Source: JBBQKQ01 sp043719155
GTDB taxonomy: Bacteria; Patescibacteriota; Minisyncoccia; Phycocordibacterales; UBA5272
DNA: 32,466 nucleotides
Reading direction: 5' to 3'
NCBI GenBank assembly: GCA_043719155.1
Contig: JAYSUJ010000020.1
Location: 1-32,466, forward strand
In this document: positions 16,513 to 24,898 of the stretch, in pieces
Numbering within the stretch: position 1 is the first letter of the stretch
Layout: each line of letters opens with the position of its first letter
Position numbers and translations under genes: made by a program
Notes under the pieces: model-generated
Told to the model about the DNA's origin: nothing
Seen by the model: the letters and a program-made list of their open reading frames with translations, nothing else
The model's database searches: none

Positions 16513-18249
16513 TCAAAAAATAAAGTCTTTAAAAAAATTACATCTTTCTGAAGGATCTTTTATAATTAAAATATTATGTTTTGCTCTTGTTATTGCAACG
16601 TATAATAATTTTTTACTTTTTTTAAAAGGATGGACATCTTCTCTGGCAATAAAAGGAGAAGAGTGTTTGCTTTGAAAAATAATTACACCATCAAACTCTT
16701 TTCCTTTTGCCTTATGAATATTCATAACATTTATACCCCTTTGTCCTTTATCTTCTCCCAAAATCTGACTTTTAATAATACTTGAATCAAGAATTTTAAC
16801 TGCGTTCTTATATTTACCAAAAGTTTTCCAATTATCAACTAAACTTTTAGAGATTACTTTACCACAACTAAAACCTGTTAAATATCTGGTATTTTTAATT
16901 ATAGAAACAAGTTCAGCACAAGTCGAATTGAGCAAAAGTTTTTGTACTGATAACCAATCTTTTTCAGGAGTTCCGCAAAAATCAGCATCTCTAATTATTC
17001 TCATAATACTTTTTATTTCTACAACCATAGATGAACGTCTCACTGGTTTATTCATCCTTATCAAAGAAATCCATTCAAAGCATTTTTCCCATTTAATTTT
17101 ATTTGTTGGACTACCCTTATACTTGTAAAAAGAGGTAATAATATCAAGTATAGAGATTAGATCACTATTTTCATTTTGAAATAATTTTGGTTCAAGAAGA
17201 AAAGCAATTATTCGACTAGATATAAGTGTAGCATTTTCATCGAAATAAACCCTGTGTTTTATCTCTGATCTAGTAGATCCTTCTTTTAGTGCTTGAGATA
17301 CAACCTTAACTCCTTTACCCCATGTTGCTAGTATGGCAATATTTTTAGGATCATTTCCAGTTTTGTCTTTAATTTTTTTATACAGAATACCAACACCTTG
17401 TCGAATATGTTTTATGTTACTTTCTCCTCTGGGACTATAGCTTAAGCTTGAAACCCCGTTATAAGCAGTGCTTCGAGGTGTTCCTTCTAAAACATGCCGT
17501 GCGAAAAGTAGTATTTCGGTGGTGTTACTTCTGTGGTTCTGTACACCAAGACTTACTTGCAATGGGTTTAAAAAGTTAATGATTTCTTGTATACGTTCAG
17601 GATTTATTCCATCACGGTAGTCATGAATTTGCTGATCTAGATCAGCAAGCATTAACATCTGACACTTTTCAGCAAATAATTTTATACAACCCCACTGTTT
17701 AGGATCAGTGTCCTGAGCCTCGTCAACAATAATTATTGGAAATTTATTTGCAAGTATTTTCTTCACAGCTAGACTTTTGGTTAAGATTTCTAATACCTTT
17801 GGAGCAAATAAATCAAAAGTTACCTTTCCATGTGATAAAAATAAATCCTCTTTCTCAGTGATCCATTCAGGAATTGTTTTTTGCCTTCCCAATAAAAGTG
17901 TTTCTTCTTCATGAGAAGGAATCACTTTTAACCTATATGGTGCTCCTAATAAATATCCATGAGTTTTTAATATTTCCCAAAAAAATGAATGAAACGTTTG
18001 ATTAGAAATTAAAGAATGATATTGCTTATCAACTACTCCATCCATTGTTTCTTCCACCCTCAAGATTGCTGATCTGGAAAAACTTAAGAACAAAATTCTT
18101 TGGCCGTCTTTAAGTTTTTTATCTTCAATATATTTAATCGCTTTTCTTAAAGCTGTTGTTGTTTTTCCACTACCAGGTCCACCAGTAACAAGTACATGCG
18201 TCTCTGCATCTAGGATTTGTTGATGTTCTGGCTCGGTGATAAAATTCAT
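16513..18249 (-). CDS. gajB: UvrD/Rep-like SF1 helicase, Gabija GajB type
   Basis: A 578-residue SF1 helicase with Walker A GGPGSGKT at 23-30, Walker B IIIVDEAQDTD near 174-184, motif V region INVMNIHKAKGKEFDGVIIF and motif VI LLYVAITRAK at about 548-557. UvrD-like proteins of this size encoded directly after an OLD-family nuclease define class 2 OLD loci, i.e. the Gabija anti-phage system, where GajB senses DNA ends and activates GajA. It starts 9 nt after the gajA stop. The assignment rests on the pair rather than on this protein alone. Confidence 0.85.
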   Translation of the reverse strand: MNFITEPEHQQILDAETHVLVTGGPGSGKTTTALRKAIKYIEDKKLKDGQRILFLSFSRSAILRVEETMDGVVDKQYHSLISNQTFHSFFWEILKTHGYLLGAPYRLKVIPSHEEETLLLGRQKTIPEWITEKEDLFLSHGKVTFDLFAPKVLEILTKSLAVKKILANKFPIIIVDEAQDTDPKQWGCIKLFAEKCQMLMLADLDQQIHDYRDGINPERIQEIINFLNPLQVSLGVQNHRSNTTEILLFARHVLEGTPRSTAYNGVSSLSYSPRGESNIKHIRQGVGILYKKIKDKTGNDPKNIAILATWGKGVKVVSQALKEGSTRSEIKHRVYFDENATLISSRIIAFLLEPKLFQNENSDLISILDIITSFYKYKGSPTNKIKWEKCFEWISLIRMNKPVRRSSMVVEIKSIMRIIRDADFCGTPEKDWLSVQKLLLNSTCAELVSIIKNTRYLTGFSCGKVISKSLVDNWKTFGKYKNAVKILDSSIIKSQILGEDKGQRGINVMNIHKAKGKEFDGVIIFQSKHSSPFIAREDVHPFKKSKKLLYVAITRAKHNILIIKDPSERCNFFKDFIF

Positions 18250-18258
18250 ATTTTATTT

Positions 18259-20049
18259 TTACAAATCATCTTCATCTCCGTTAGTTATTATGGGATCAAT
18301 TACTTTAGGTTTTGGATAGACCAAATAAACTTCTGAAAGAAAATCTTTTACGCTTGGAGGAAGTTTCTCAAAACTACATTTTTTAATTAATTCAGAAGAA
18401 CCTCCATCACCTTTTTTTTTAATTAGAATTTGTCTGGTTAAACTTTTGATGTCAAGATCAGAAGGTTTTACTGCTGGAATAGTGATACCTCCTGGTACGG
18501 AACCAGATGTTACCAAATCATTTAAGTAGTCCCATTGAATGTCACATTCAATCTCAGATGCTAGCAAAGCTTCCATGCCCGCATATTCTGTCTCTTTGTT
18601 TATATTAAAATTTGCTGTTAAGTTTATTTTTTCATCGGCAGTACGAGTTTTTTTATCATAAAAAGCAAAAGTTTTCAGACCTAGTGACTTAAAAAAACCA
18701 CCCCACGAGATAAGCTTTCCGTCACTTTCAGCATTAAAAATTGTAACGCCAGACATATCTAGCGGATAGTATTCAGGATTAAAATTTTGCATTATTTCTG
18801 AAACTGAAACCAAAACTTGTTGTTCTGTTAATCCTTCACCTACCATAACAGCTTGGCCAAGTATGGCTTCAGCAATAGAATGACGAATTTTATTTTTGAA
18901 TATTTTTTCCTTTAATCCTGAATCTAATGAAACAGTTGTGCTGCTGACTTTTGCATTTTCATCTTTTCTTAAAATCTTAATTTGTTCTGGAGTAAATCTC
19001 TCTATAATATAAGGTGAGTGCGAAGTTATAAAAGATTGAGAAGTGCTACTTAATAAATAGTTTACAATTCGTCTTTGAGTGTGAGGTGAAATAGCTACCT
19101 CTGGCTCTTCCATTGCAAATATAACATTATCTTTTTTTAAATCTGCAATTGCTGAGAGCAAAGCAAAAACTAAAGTATTTAATGTACCTGTACCTAAACG
19201 TTGAAAAGGAACCGGTTTCTGATCTTTGGATGTTGACATGAAAAAAGACAAAGTCTTTCTAAGGTGTTCTCTTGTGAGTTGTGACACAAACAAATTAGTG
19301 CCTTTATCTCTTGGGTCTAGGGATATGTATTGATTAATTCTTTCTTCAATATTATTTAAAACTGGGCGTAGTTCACCAATAGAATTTTCTAAAGGTGGGT
19401 CTAACTCCATAAGTTGTTTTCTTGCTCCTTCCCATAATTGAGGTCTAATTTTACCTAATTTCAATAATATATCTAATAGTGTTCCTTTTTCTAAACTCAA
19501 AGCTCTGTTTCCTGTTCTGACTGCTCTTAAATAAAGAAAACCAATTTCACGCTTTTCTGATTTTCGAACTTCAGTTAAAGTACCATCATCTTCATCTGGA
19601 CTGTGAGTATAAAAAGTTGTTGCCTCAAAATCATCTTCTTCTCTATTGTACCGACCTACAAAAGTCAGGGGTAGACATGGAATTACTAAATCACTATTAG
19701 TTATTTCAACCTCGCTAAGACCTAAAGTTCTTTTTTCTTCGGTATGCCAAAATTGCAAATTACGATTAAAAAGACTTTGTGCACTTTCAGAAAGATCAGT
19801 TAGGATGACTTCAATATTAATAAAAACAAGACTCCCGTCTGGAGTAATGTACTCTGAATTATAAAAATCATACTCATCGATGGGGGTACTTCTGTTTAAT
19901 CTGTCTGGTCCCAAAACAAGATCTAAAGCTTCACATATTGTAGATTTTCCAACATTATTTCTGCCAACTAAAAGGGTGTGTCCTTCAAAATTTAATTCGG
20001 CTGATTTTATTGATCTAAAATTGTTTATTTTTAAGTAAGATATCCTCAT
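18259..20049 (-). CDS. gajA: OLD-family ATPase/TOPRIM nuclease, Gabija GajA type
   Basis: A 596-residue protein. The N-terminal ABC-type ATPase has Walker A GRNNVGKST at 29-37, a signature-like LGTGTLN at 285-291, Walker B VIFAMEEPE at 309-317 and TSHSP at 342-346. A C-terminal TOPRIM nuclease follows: E405 in VGEGLTEQQ, AESDG at 440-444 and D465 in FAFYDKK. The usual DxD is DKK here, so metal ligation may differ. In Gabija, GajA is a DNA-nicking nuclease restrained by nucleotides and released during phage infection. It is followed closely by the UvrD-like gene and preceded by the recombinase gene (47 nt), all on one strand. Confidence 0.87.
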   Translation of the reverse strand: MRISYLKINNFRSIKSAELNFEGHTLLVGRNNVGKSTICEALDLVLGPDRLNRSTPIDEYDFYNSEYITPDGSLVFINIEVILTDLSESAQSLFNRNLQFWHTEEKRTLGLSEVEITNSDLVIPCLPLTFVGRYNREEDDFEATTFYTHSPDEDDGTLTEVRKSEKREIGFLYLRAVRTGNRALSLEKGTLLDILLKLGKIRPQLWEGARKQLMELDPPLENSIGELRPVLNNIEERINQYISLDPRDKGTNLFVSQLTREHLRKTLSFFMSTSKDQKPVPFQRLGTGTLNTLVFALLSAIADLKKDNVIFAMEEPEVAISPHTQRRIVNYLLSSTSQSFITSHSPYIIERFTPEQIKILRKDENAKVSSTTVSLDSGLKEKIFKNKIRHSIAEAILGQAVMVGEGLTEQQVLVSVSEIMQNFNPEYYPLDMSGVTIFNAESDGKLISWGGFFKSLGLKTFAFYDKKTRTADEKINLTANFNINKETEYAGMEALLASEIECDIQWDYLNDLVTSGSVPGGITIPAVKPSDLDIKSLTRQILIKKKGDGGSSELIKKCSFEKLPPSVKDFLSEVYLVYPKPKVIDPIITNGDEDDL

Positions 20050-20096
20050 GCAATAGTTTATTACACAAGTATATCATTAGAGTGTACATTTGTATG

Positions 20097-21416
20097 CTAA
20101 GAAAGTACTATCTTCTTATTTTCCAATGTGATTTTACTACTTAAGCATGCTAGTAAATCTCTCTTCTCTTGATCCTTTGCCTCTCTCAATACATATTTAG
20201 CATAATTACGAATATCAATATCATTCACTTCAATTTTTTCTTTGGTACCCAAAATTATTCTCTGAAACTTTTTAACTTTCTCAACTTCTTCTTTTATTTT
20301 TTGTTTTATTCCGATTTCATTTAAATCTATTTTATCTATCAATTCTATAAACTGATTTATTAAATCTACTTCGTTTAAATATGACACTTTACAGTGTCTA
20401 TCTTTAGATTTTGAACAAAGATAATAAACATGTCTATTTACTGTTCCGTCTTTTAAAGTTTTAAACTTTTCATCTGCGGTGATTCCAGATCCACAAAGTC
20501 CACAAGTCATAAGACTAGTAAATGCGAACTCTTTTCTTTCTTCGGATCTTAAAGATTGGCTTTTCACTTGGGTCTGTACCTGATCGAATAATTCTTTAGT
20601 AATTAGGGGTTGATGTTTGCCTGTATAGAAATTTCCACTTTTTACTGGATATTCAAAAACCCCATAGTAAAAGGGGTTTTGTAATATTTGATATATGTTA
20701 CTTAAGGTTAATCCTTTATTGCCATATCTGGTTTTAAGATTTAGTTCAAACTTTAACCAATAATGTATTTTTCTTCCACTCCATTTTTCATTAGCTACTT
20801 TCTCATACATTTGTTTTACAATATATCCCCTTTCTGGATCTATAATTTGCTGACATTTTTTATCACTTTGTTTTTCATTTAAATATCCAAAAACTGCAGG
20901 ACCTGGACGAAGTCCCATTTCACACCTAGTCTTTAAACCTCTTTTAACATTTATACTTTTATTATCATTTTCTAACTTTGCTTGAGAGCATAAAATCATC
21001 AAAAGAAATTTTTCATTTGGTGAATTTTTAAACTGTTGTCCATAAGTTCTAATATCAACCAATTTCTTTTCATCCATCAGATCAACTACACTTCCAAGAT
21101 CACCTGCATTTCTACTTAATCTGTCTGGTGCCCAAGTTAAAATTCCATTGAACCGCTCCCTTCTTAAATCTTCTAATATTTCTCTAAAAATTGGACGTTG
21201 ACCCGAGTCTTTTGCACTGTGTGATTCTCTTCTAATGTCTATTACCTCCAAACCGTCTCGATCAGCTATGGATAGCATTTCTTTGACTTGAGACTCAATT
21301 GAGAGGGCTTGCTTTTCATCTGATTCAGTTGATTTTCTAGCATAAAGCACATATTTTATTTTATTTACTGGAGCAAATACTTCTACTCCTATTCTTGCAC
21401 TTGTGCTTGTATTCAT
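20097..21416 (-). CDS. Large serine recombinase (resolvase, recombinase and zinc-ribbon domains)
   Basis: A 439-residue site-specific recombinase. The N-terminal resolvase domain (about 20-165) carries the catalytic Ser in YARKSTESDE (Ser29) and the arginine-rich TWAPDRLSRNAGD segment. A recombinase domain (about 180-275) follows, then a zinc ribbon with CGLCG and YYLCSKSKDRHC (four Cys), then a C-terminal coiled coil (about 345-400). Such enzymes integrate and excise mobile elements through short attachment sites. It leads the block with gajA and gajB and is probably the mobility gene of that island or of the accessory block to its right. The ORF is intact. Confidence 0.9.
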   Translation of the reverse strand: MNTSTSARIGVEVFAPVNKIKYVLYARKSTESDEKQALSIESQVKEMLSIADRDGLEVIDIRRESHSAKDSGQRPIFREILEDLRRERFNGILTWAPDRLSRNAGDLGSVVDLMDEKKLVDIRTYGQQFKNSPNEKFLLMILCSQAKLENDNKSINVKRGLKTRCEMGLRPGPAVFGYLNEKQSDKKCQQIIDPERGYIVKQMYEKVANEKWSGRKIHYWLKFELNLKTRYGNKGLTLSNIYQILQNPFYYGVFEYPVKSGNFYTGKHQPLITKELFDQVQTQVKSQSLRSEERKEFAFTSLMTCGLCGSGITADEKFKTLKDGTVNRHVYYLCSKSKDRHCKVSYLNEVDLINQFIELIDKIDLNEIGIKQKIKEEVEKVKKFQRIILGTKEKIEVNDIDIRNYAKYVLREAKDQEKRDLLACLSSKITLENKKIVLS

Positions 21417-21433
21417 ATTATATATTCAAAGTT

Positions 21434-21444
21434 ACTGTAGCGGT
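21434..21444 (+). repeat. 11-mer ACTGTAGCGGT in the recombinase leader
   Basis: This 11-mer recurs at 30058-30068, with complements at 30180-30190 and, for 10 bases, at 30025-30034. Read with the recombinase gene it is ACCGCTACAGT, ending 17 nt before the ATG at 21416. An AT-rich -10-like stretch (21451-21460) lies behind it, so it should be near the 5' end of the recombinase mRNA. It may be an attachment-site core or the target of a pairing RNA. Confidence 0.7.
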
Positions 21445-21458
21445 ACTTTGGTATATAT

Positions 21459-21518
21459 ATTAATGACGCAGAACTAAAACCGTGCATAGTCTATGCAGAA
21501 TTAATGTTTCGACGCAGA
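21459..21518. promoter_or_regulatory. Possible operator or recombinase-binding region upstream of the recombinase
   Basis: TGCATAG-T-CTATGCA (21483-21497) is a perfect 7-bp inverted repeat. It lies between two copies of GACGCAGA (21465-21472 and 21511-21518), each preceded by TTAATG. The rest of 21417-21674 has no gene that I can support; it contains a short CTCT-CTGT-AGAG hairpin (21543-21554) and AT-rich sequence. Confidence 0.4.
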
Positions 21519-21674
21519 GTGAGTTATTTAATTAATTTAAACCTCTCTGTAGAGTCAGGCTCCTCAAATTTTTTTCAAACTCATCCATCCAATCCTCATC
21601 TATTCTGTGCTCATCTAACAAATTTAATTTATTTGTTTCATATATATTTGTTAATTTACGAAATTTGATAAATT

Positions 21675-22286
21675 TTATTTTCGGAGTAAATCATACAGCT
21701 CAGGAAAAGTAGATTGTGAAAAATGGCCTCTATCTGAAAAAGTATGTAATGTTGCCAGTGGAATTTCTTGTTTTATATATTCTGCATTTTTGTAAGTACA
21801 CATTGCATCATCGGTTGAATGCCAAATATGTATTTCTTCACAAATGTTTTTTATTTTAGAAATTAAAGAAATATCAAAAGTAAATGTTCCTGTATTTTCA
21901 ACATCATCAACTGGTTGAAAATCATTGGATACAATTGGGGAAACAAGATGTAATTGCTTAATTTTAGTTTTAAATCCATTTTCAACCAAATATTTTAAAA
22001 TGAATATTGTGCCCAGAGAATGTGTGATTATTATTAGATTATTAGATGTAATTTTTACTAAATATTTTTCAAAAACAATTTTCCATATTTCATAGTCCGC
22101 ATTATCTTTTAATGGTCTTCCGAACTGGATGAACTCATATTTTTCTTCCAGACTCCACATTAACCAGTCTTTCCAGCTTTTTGTATTCCAGGTCGCGTCA
22201 ATATCAAAATTAATAAAATTTTGTAGTAATTGCCCCCTATCTTTATATGTCCGCCCTCCACCAATTATCATTATTTGTTCTTTCAT
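21675..22286 (-). CDS. Small alpha/beta serine hydrolase, RBBP9/YdeN-like
   Basis: A 203-residue alpha/beta hydrolase. The nucleophile elbow THSLGT (Ser near 111), an acid in HSTDDAM (about 156-162) and the histidine in RGHFSQ (about 188) form a complete Ser-Asp-His triad. The size and C-terminal DRGHF pattern fit the RBBP9/YdeN group. The natural substrate is unknown; small esters or amides are likely. Its start overlaps the stop of the acetyltransferase gene (ATGA), so the two are coupled. Confidence 0.78.
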   Translation of the reverse strand: MKEQIMIIGGGRTYKDRGQLLQNFINFDIDATWNTKSWKDWLMWSLEEKYEFIQFGRPLKDNADYEIWKIVFEKYLVKITSNNLIIITHSLGTIFILKYLVENGFKTKIKQLHLVSPIVSNDFQPVDDVENTGTFTFDISLISKIKNICEEIHIWHSTDDAMCTYKNAEYIKQEIPLATLHTFSDRGHFSQSTFPELYDLLRK

Positions 22287-22861
22287 AGATTAAGGGAATA
22301 GGTAAAACTTTCATCTGCTTGTCCATTTCTTAATAACCCAGGGGTACTTTTATCTCCCGTAGCTTTAAATTCTGCCTTTAATAGAACTTTTTGACTTGAT
22401 TCATTATATTTGTATGCAAAAGCTTTTATTTCTTTAATTTTAGGGTAATTTGATTTGATAAAATTAATTGTTGCAGTTAAAGTTTCTGTAGCCATACCTC
22501 TTCCCCAAGAATCTCGCCCAAGCCAATATCCTATATTAGATACAACTGCACCTCTTTCTTTAAATCCTATCATTCCACAAAATTGATTCGTTGTTTTATC
22601 TAGGATTGCAAAATTATATTCTCTACCCGATTCCCAATTTGTTTTAGCATTATCTAAAAACCATTTAGCATTTTCTACTGTGTATGGGTGGGGGAATTCG
22701 TGCCCAATGCCAGTCGCTATTTCTAGGTCATTAGCTTGAGATGATAATTGTTCTGGTGTGATGTTCCAAGCAGGAACAAAACTGAGTCTTTCGGTTTCAA
22801 AAGAAATACTTGTTTCTAATATTTTTTCCCTAGCTGGTTTTTCGTTATTAATTGATTGCAT
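22283..22861 (-). CDS. GNAT N-acetyltransferase, RimJ/RimL type
   Basis: A 192-residue GNAT protein of the Acetyltransf_3 (RimJ/RimL) group: ETERLSFVPA near 24-33, FAILDKTTNQFCGMIGF, and the acetyl-CoA-binding GYWLGRDSWGRGMATETL at about 117-134, then SSQKVLLKAEFK. This group acetylates ribosomal protein N-termini or small amine-bearing antibiotics; MccE of the microcin C system has such a domain. It is translationally coupled to the hydrolase gene downstream. The target cannot be told from sequence. Confidence 0.82.
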   Translation of the reverse strand: MQSINNEKPAREKILETSISFETERLSFVPAWNITPEQLSSQANDLEIATGIGHEFPHPYTVENAKWFLDNAKTNWESGREYNFAILDKTTNQFCGMIGFKERGAVVSNIGYWLGRDSWGRGMATETLTATINFIKSNYPKIKEIKAFAYKYNESSQKVLLKAEFKATGDKSTPGLLRNGQADESFTYSLNL

Positions 22862-22996
22862 AATTATTTATGTTTAAAAAGCTCACTTTTAAAAAAGTTT
22901 TTAATGTTAAAGTAAATTCTTACAAAAAATCTTCTGAATATGTTTGCCATAGTCTGATTATACCAAAGCTTCAGATTTACGCCAATCTGATTAGGA

Positions 22997-23596
22997 CTAT
23001 ATCTGGTAAAATTTTTTTGCATTTAAGTAGAATATTTTCCCTTTTATTTCCTCTTTGTTAGGTAATTCATCAATAACTTTTCGGAGCGGATTTAGGGCTA
23101 GCCAATGGCAGTGCACTAGATTAGTGGCTAAGTATTTAAATTTTTCGTGTTCTTCTTTATCCACCCAGTGGTACATATATTCCGTAACAATTCTTTGTCC
23201 TTTTTCTGGATTAATAAATGGGACATATCTTACTAAATTAATTGGCTGGTCGCTTCCGTACATTATTCTATCTGCTCCAAAATATTTAAGTGCCAACTTG
23301 ATTACTTCATAAGAAGGATTCAGAGAGGTATCCAAATATATACCGGTTTTCTCTGCCAGCTCTTTGTATGTCTCCTCAAGGTTTTCAATTACAAATTTAG
23401 TTGAACCTAGGTGGGGAACACAAATTTTAAGTTTCGGATACTTTTTTGCTACTGCCAATAAATCATCTTTGCTCTTTGTTATGACTTTGGGTAAATGTAA
23501 AATTATTGGGATACTTAAATCCTCGGCAACCTTTAGAACTTTTTCTGGGAAACATTCATAAATAGTTTTTCCTGCTTTGCGCCAACCCAATTCCAA
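22997..23596 (-). pseudogene. C-terminal part of an Amidohydro_2-type TIM-barrel hydrolase, probable remnant
   Basis: About 199 codons encode the back part of an amidohydrolase barrel (IILHLPK, ICVPHLGS, IYLDTS, RIMYGSDQPI at about 115-124, with the late catalytic Asp). The first roughly 90 residues of the family, with the HxH metal motif, are absent. The frame begins right after the TAA stop of the PheRS-like gene and in the same frame; the first possible start is a TTG next to that stop, and the first ATG comes only at about codon 117. This looks like a decapitated gene, although coupled translation from the TTG cannot be excluded. Confidence 0.6.
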
Positions 23597-24847
23597 TTAT
23601 TTTTTAACTATATAACCTGATACATCACCTTGATGTAATTGTGGATATGCTTTGTCATAAAGTTCTGCGGACTCCTTTCTTGTTAAAGTTTTGTCCGGGT
23701 GTCTAAGTGTAATTCTTATCAAAACATTATCTTGGTTAAGATTAGCACCAAGTCTTTGGATTGCAATTGGTTCGAGTTTTTCGTATGGGGTTCTATTCAA
23801 AATCTTAACTTCCTCTAATAAATCAGCATTTTCTCCAAATACCTTTCTTATATTTTCACAAATATCTTCTTCTGTATCATTTTTGTCAACACAATAAGAC
23901 ATATCACGATTCATTGCGGGTTGGTTAGAAACCGATTTGAATAATTCCAAATTAGACATTTGAGAAATAACTCTTGGGTCAGTTGCTCTTATCAATCTTA
24001 TATCGGGCAAGTTTTTTCTTGCCATAATAAGTCTTTCCACACCCATACCTAATGCTAGCCCAGAATAAATGTCTGGGTCAATTCCAGAATCTTTCATAAC
24101 AGTTGGGTGTATTAAACCTGCTTCAAAGACTTCAATTTCTTTACCATCAACTTTTGCATAAACTTCTATACCTTCTACCGTGTATGGATGTTTGGCTTCA
24201 TAAACAATCATTTCAGCACCAGGACATGCTGCATCAAATACAACCTTGCCAAGTTCTAAAAGTTCTTTTCGTGTAACTTTGCCATGTGTTTCATTTTTCT
24301 GTAATGTCCAGACATCAATTTGGTGAAAAACATCCAAGTGCCGTGGATCAATTACATCTCTTCTGTATGCGAGACCAGGCAAAACTAATGTCAAAGTATC
24401 TATATCTTGTTTTGCTAATTCTCTAAAAGTTGAAGGAATCAAAGCCGATGTATGTGTCCTTAATACATGATCACCATCGGTATATCTTGTATAGGTAGAT
24501 GATCTACCTGGATTCCCTGGTGTAAAAAGTAGACTGTTGAAGTTATCTTCAACTGAAACTGTCGGATCTCCTCGCACAACTTGAATATTTGGAAATTTAG
24601 ATTCATCCAATTTCTGCATTAAATTATCGAAAATTTTACCAACTATATTCCTTTCTGTTCCAGGTGCCGTAGGTTCGGTTAAGTCTGAAATAGAAAGTAA
24701 TTTCCCAAGCGTTTCCTTGTCTGTTACCTCAAACTTTAATTGCATAGGCATATCTGGATTTTCCTCCTTTACTTTCTCTCTCGCTATTTCAAGTCCACTT
24801 TTAACAGTTGCAGTCACCTGTGTTGGTTTTGACATGTTTGGTTCCAT
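23597..24847 (-). CDS. Monomeric, mitochondrial-type phenylalanyl-tRNA synthetase (catalytic core plus FDX-ACB)
   Basis: A 416-residue class II synthetase. After an N-terminal region of about 60 residues comes a PheS-like core with RTHTSA at 130-135, motif 2 YRRDVIDPRHLDVFHQID at 161-178, FEAGLIHP near 241-248 and motif 3 GLALGMGVERLIM at 263-275. An FDX-ACB anticodon-binding domain occupies about 308-416 (NRDMSYCV, IRITLRHPDKTLTRKE). This core-plus-FDX-ACB plan is that of mitochondrial PheRS, which works as a monomer without a beta subunit. The window also has a normal pheST pair, so this is a second PheRS. The start is the ATG at 24847 (or 24835); an in-frame TTG at 24904 adds an unlikely leader. 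Confidence 0.82.
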   Translation of the reverse strand: MEPNMSKPTQVTATVKSGLEIAREKVKEENPDMPMQLKFEVTDKETLGKLLSISDLTEPTAPGTERNIVGKIFDNLMQKLDESKFPNIQVVRGDPTVSVEDNFNSLLFTPGNPGRSSTYTRYTDGDHVLRTHTSALIPSTFRELAKQDIDTLTLVLPGLAYRRDVIDPRHLDVFHQIDVWTLQKNETHGKVTRKELLELGKVVFDAACPGAEMIVYEAKHPYTVEGIEVYAKVDGKEIEVFEAGLIHPTVMKDSGIDPDIYSGLALGMGVERLIMARKNLPDIRLIRATDPRVISQMSNLELFKSVSNQPAMNRDMSYCVDKNDTEEDICENIRKVFGENADLLEEVKILNRTPYEKLEPIAIQRLGANLNQDNVLIRITLRHPDKTLTRKESAELYDKAYPQLHQGDVSGYIVKK

Positions 24848-24898
24848 ATAATATTTTGATTTGATTAATAAGTATATTATAATATTATATGAGAAAAT

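Noticed and set aside
16339..21674. Duplicated tRNA-Gln 3' end as attachment site of the island
   Set aside because: I looked for the last ~20 bases of the tRNA near 21420-21674 and 29900-30250 and saw no copy.
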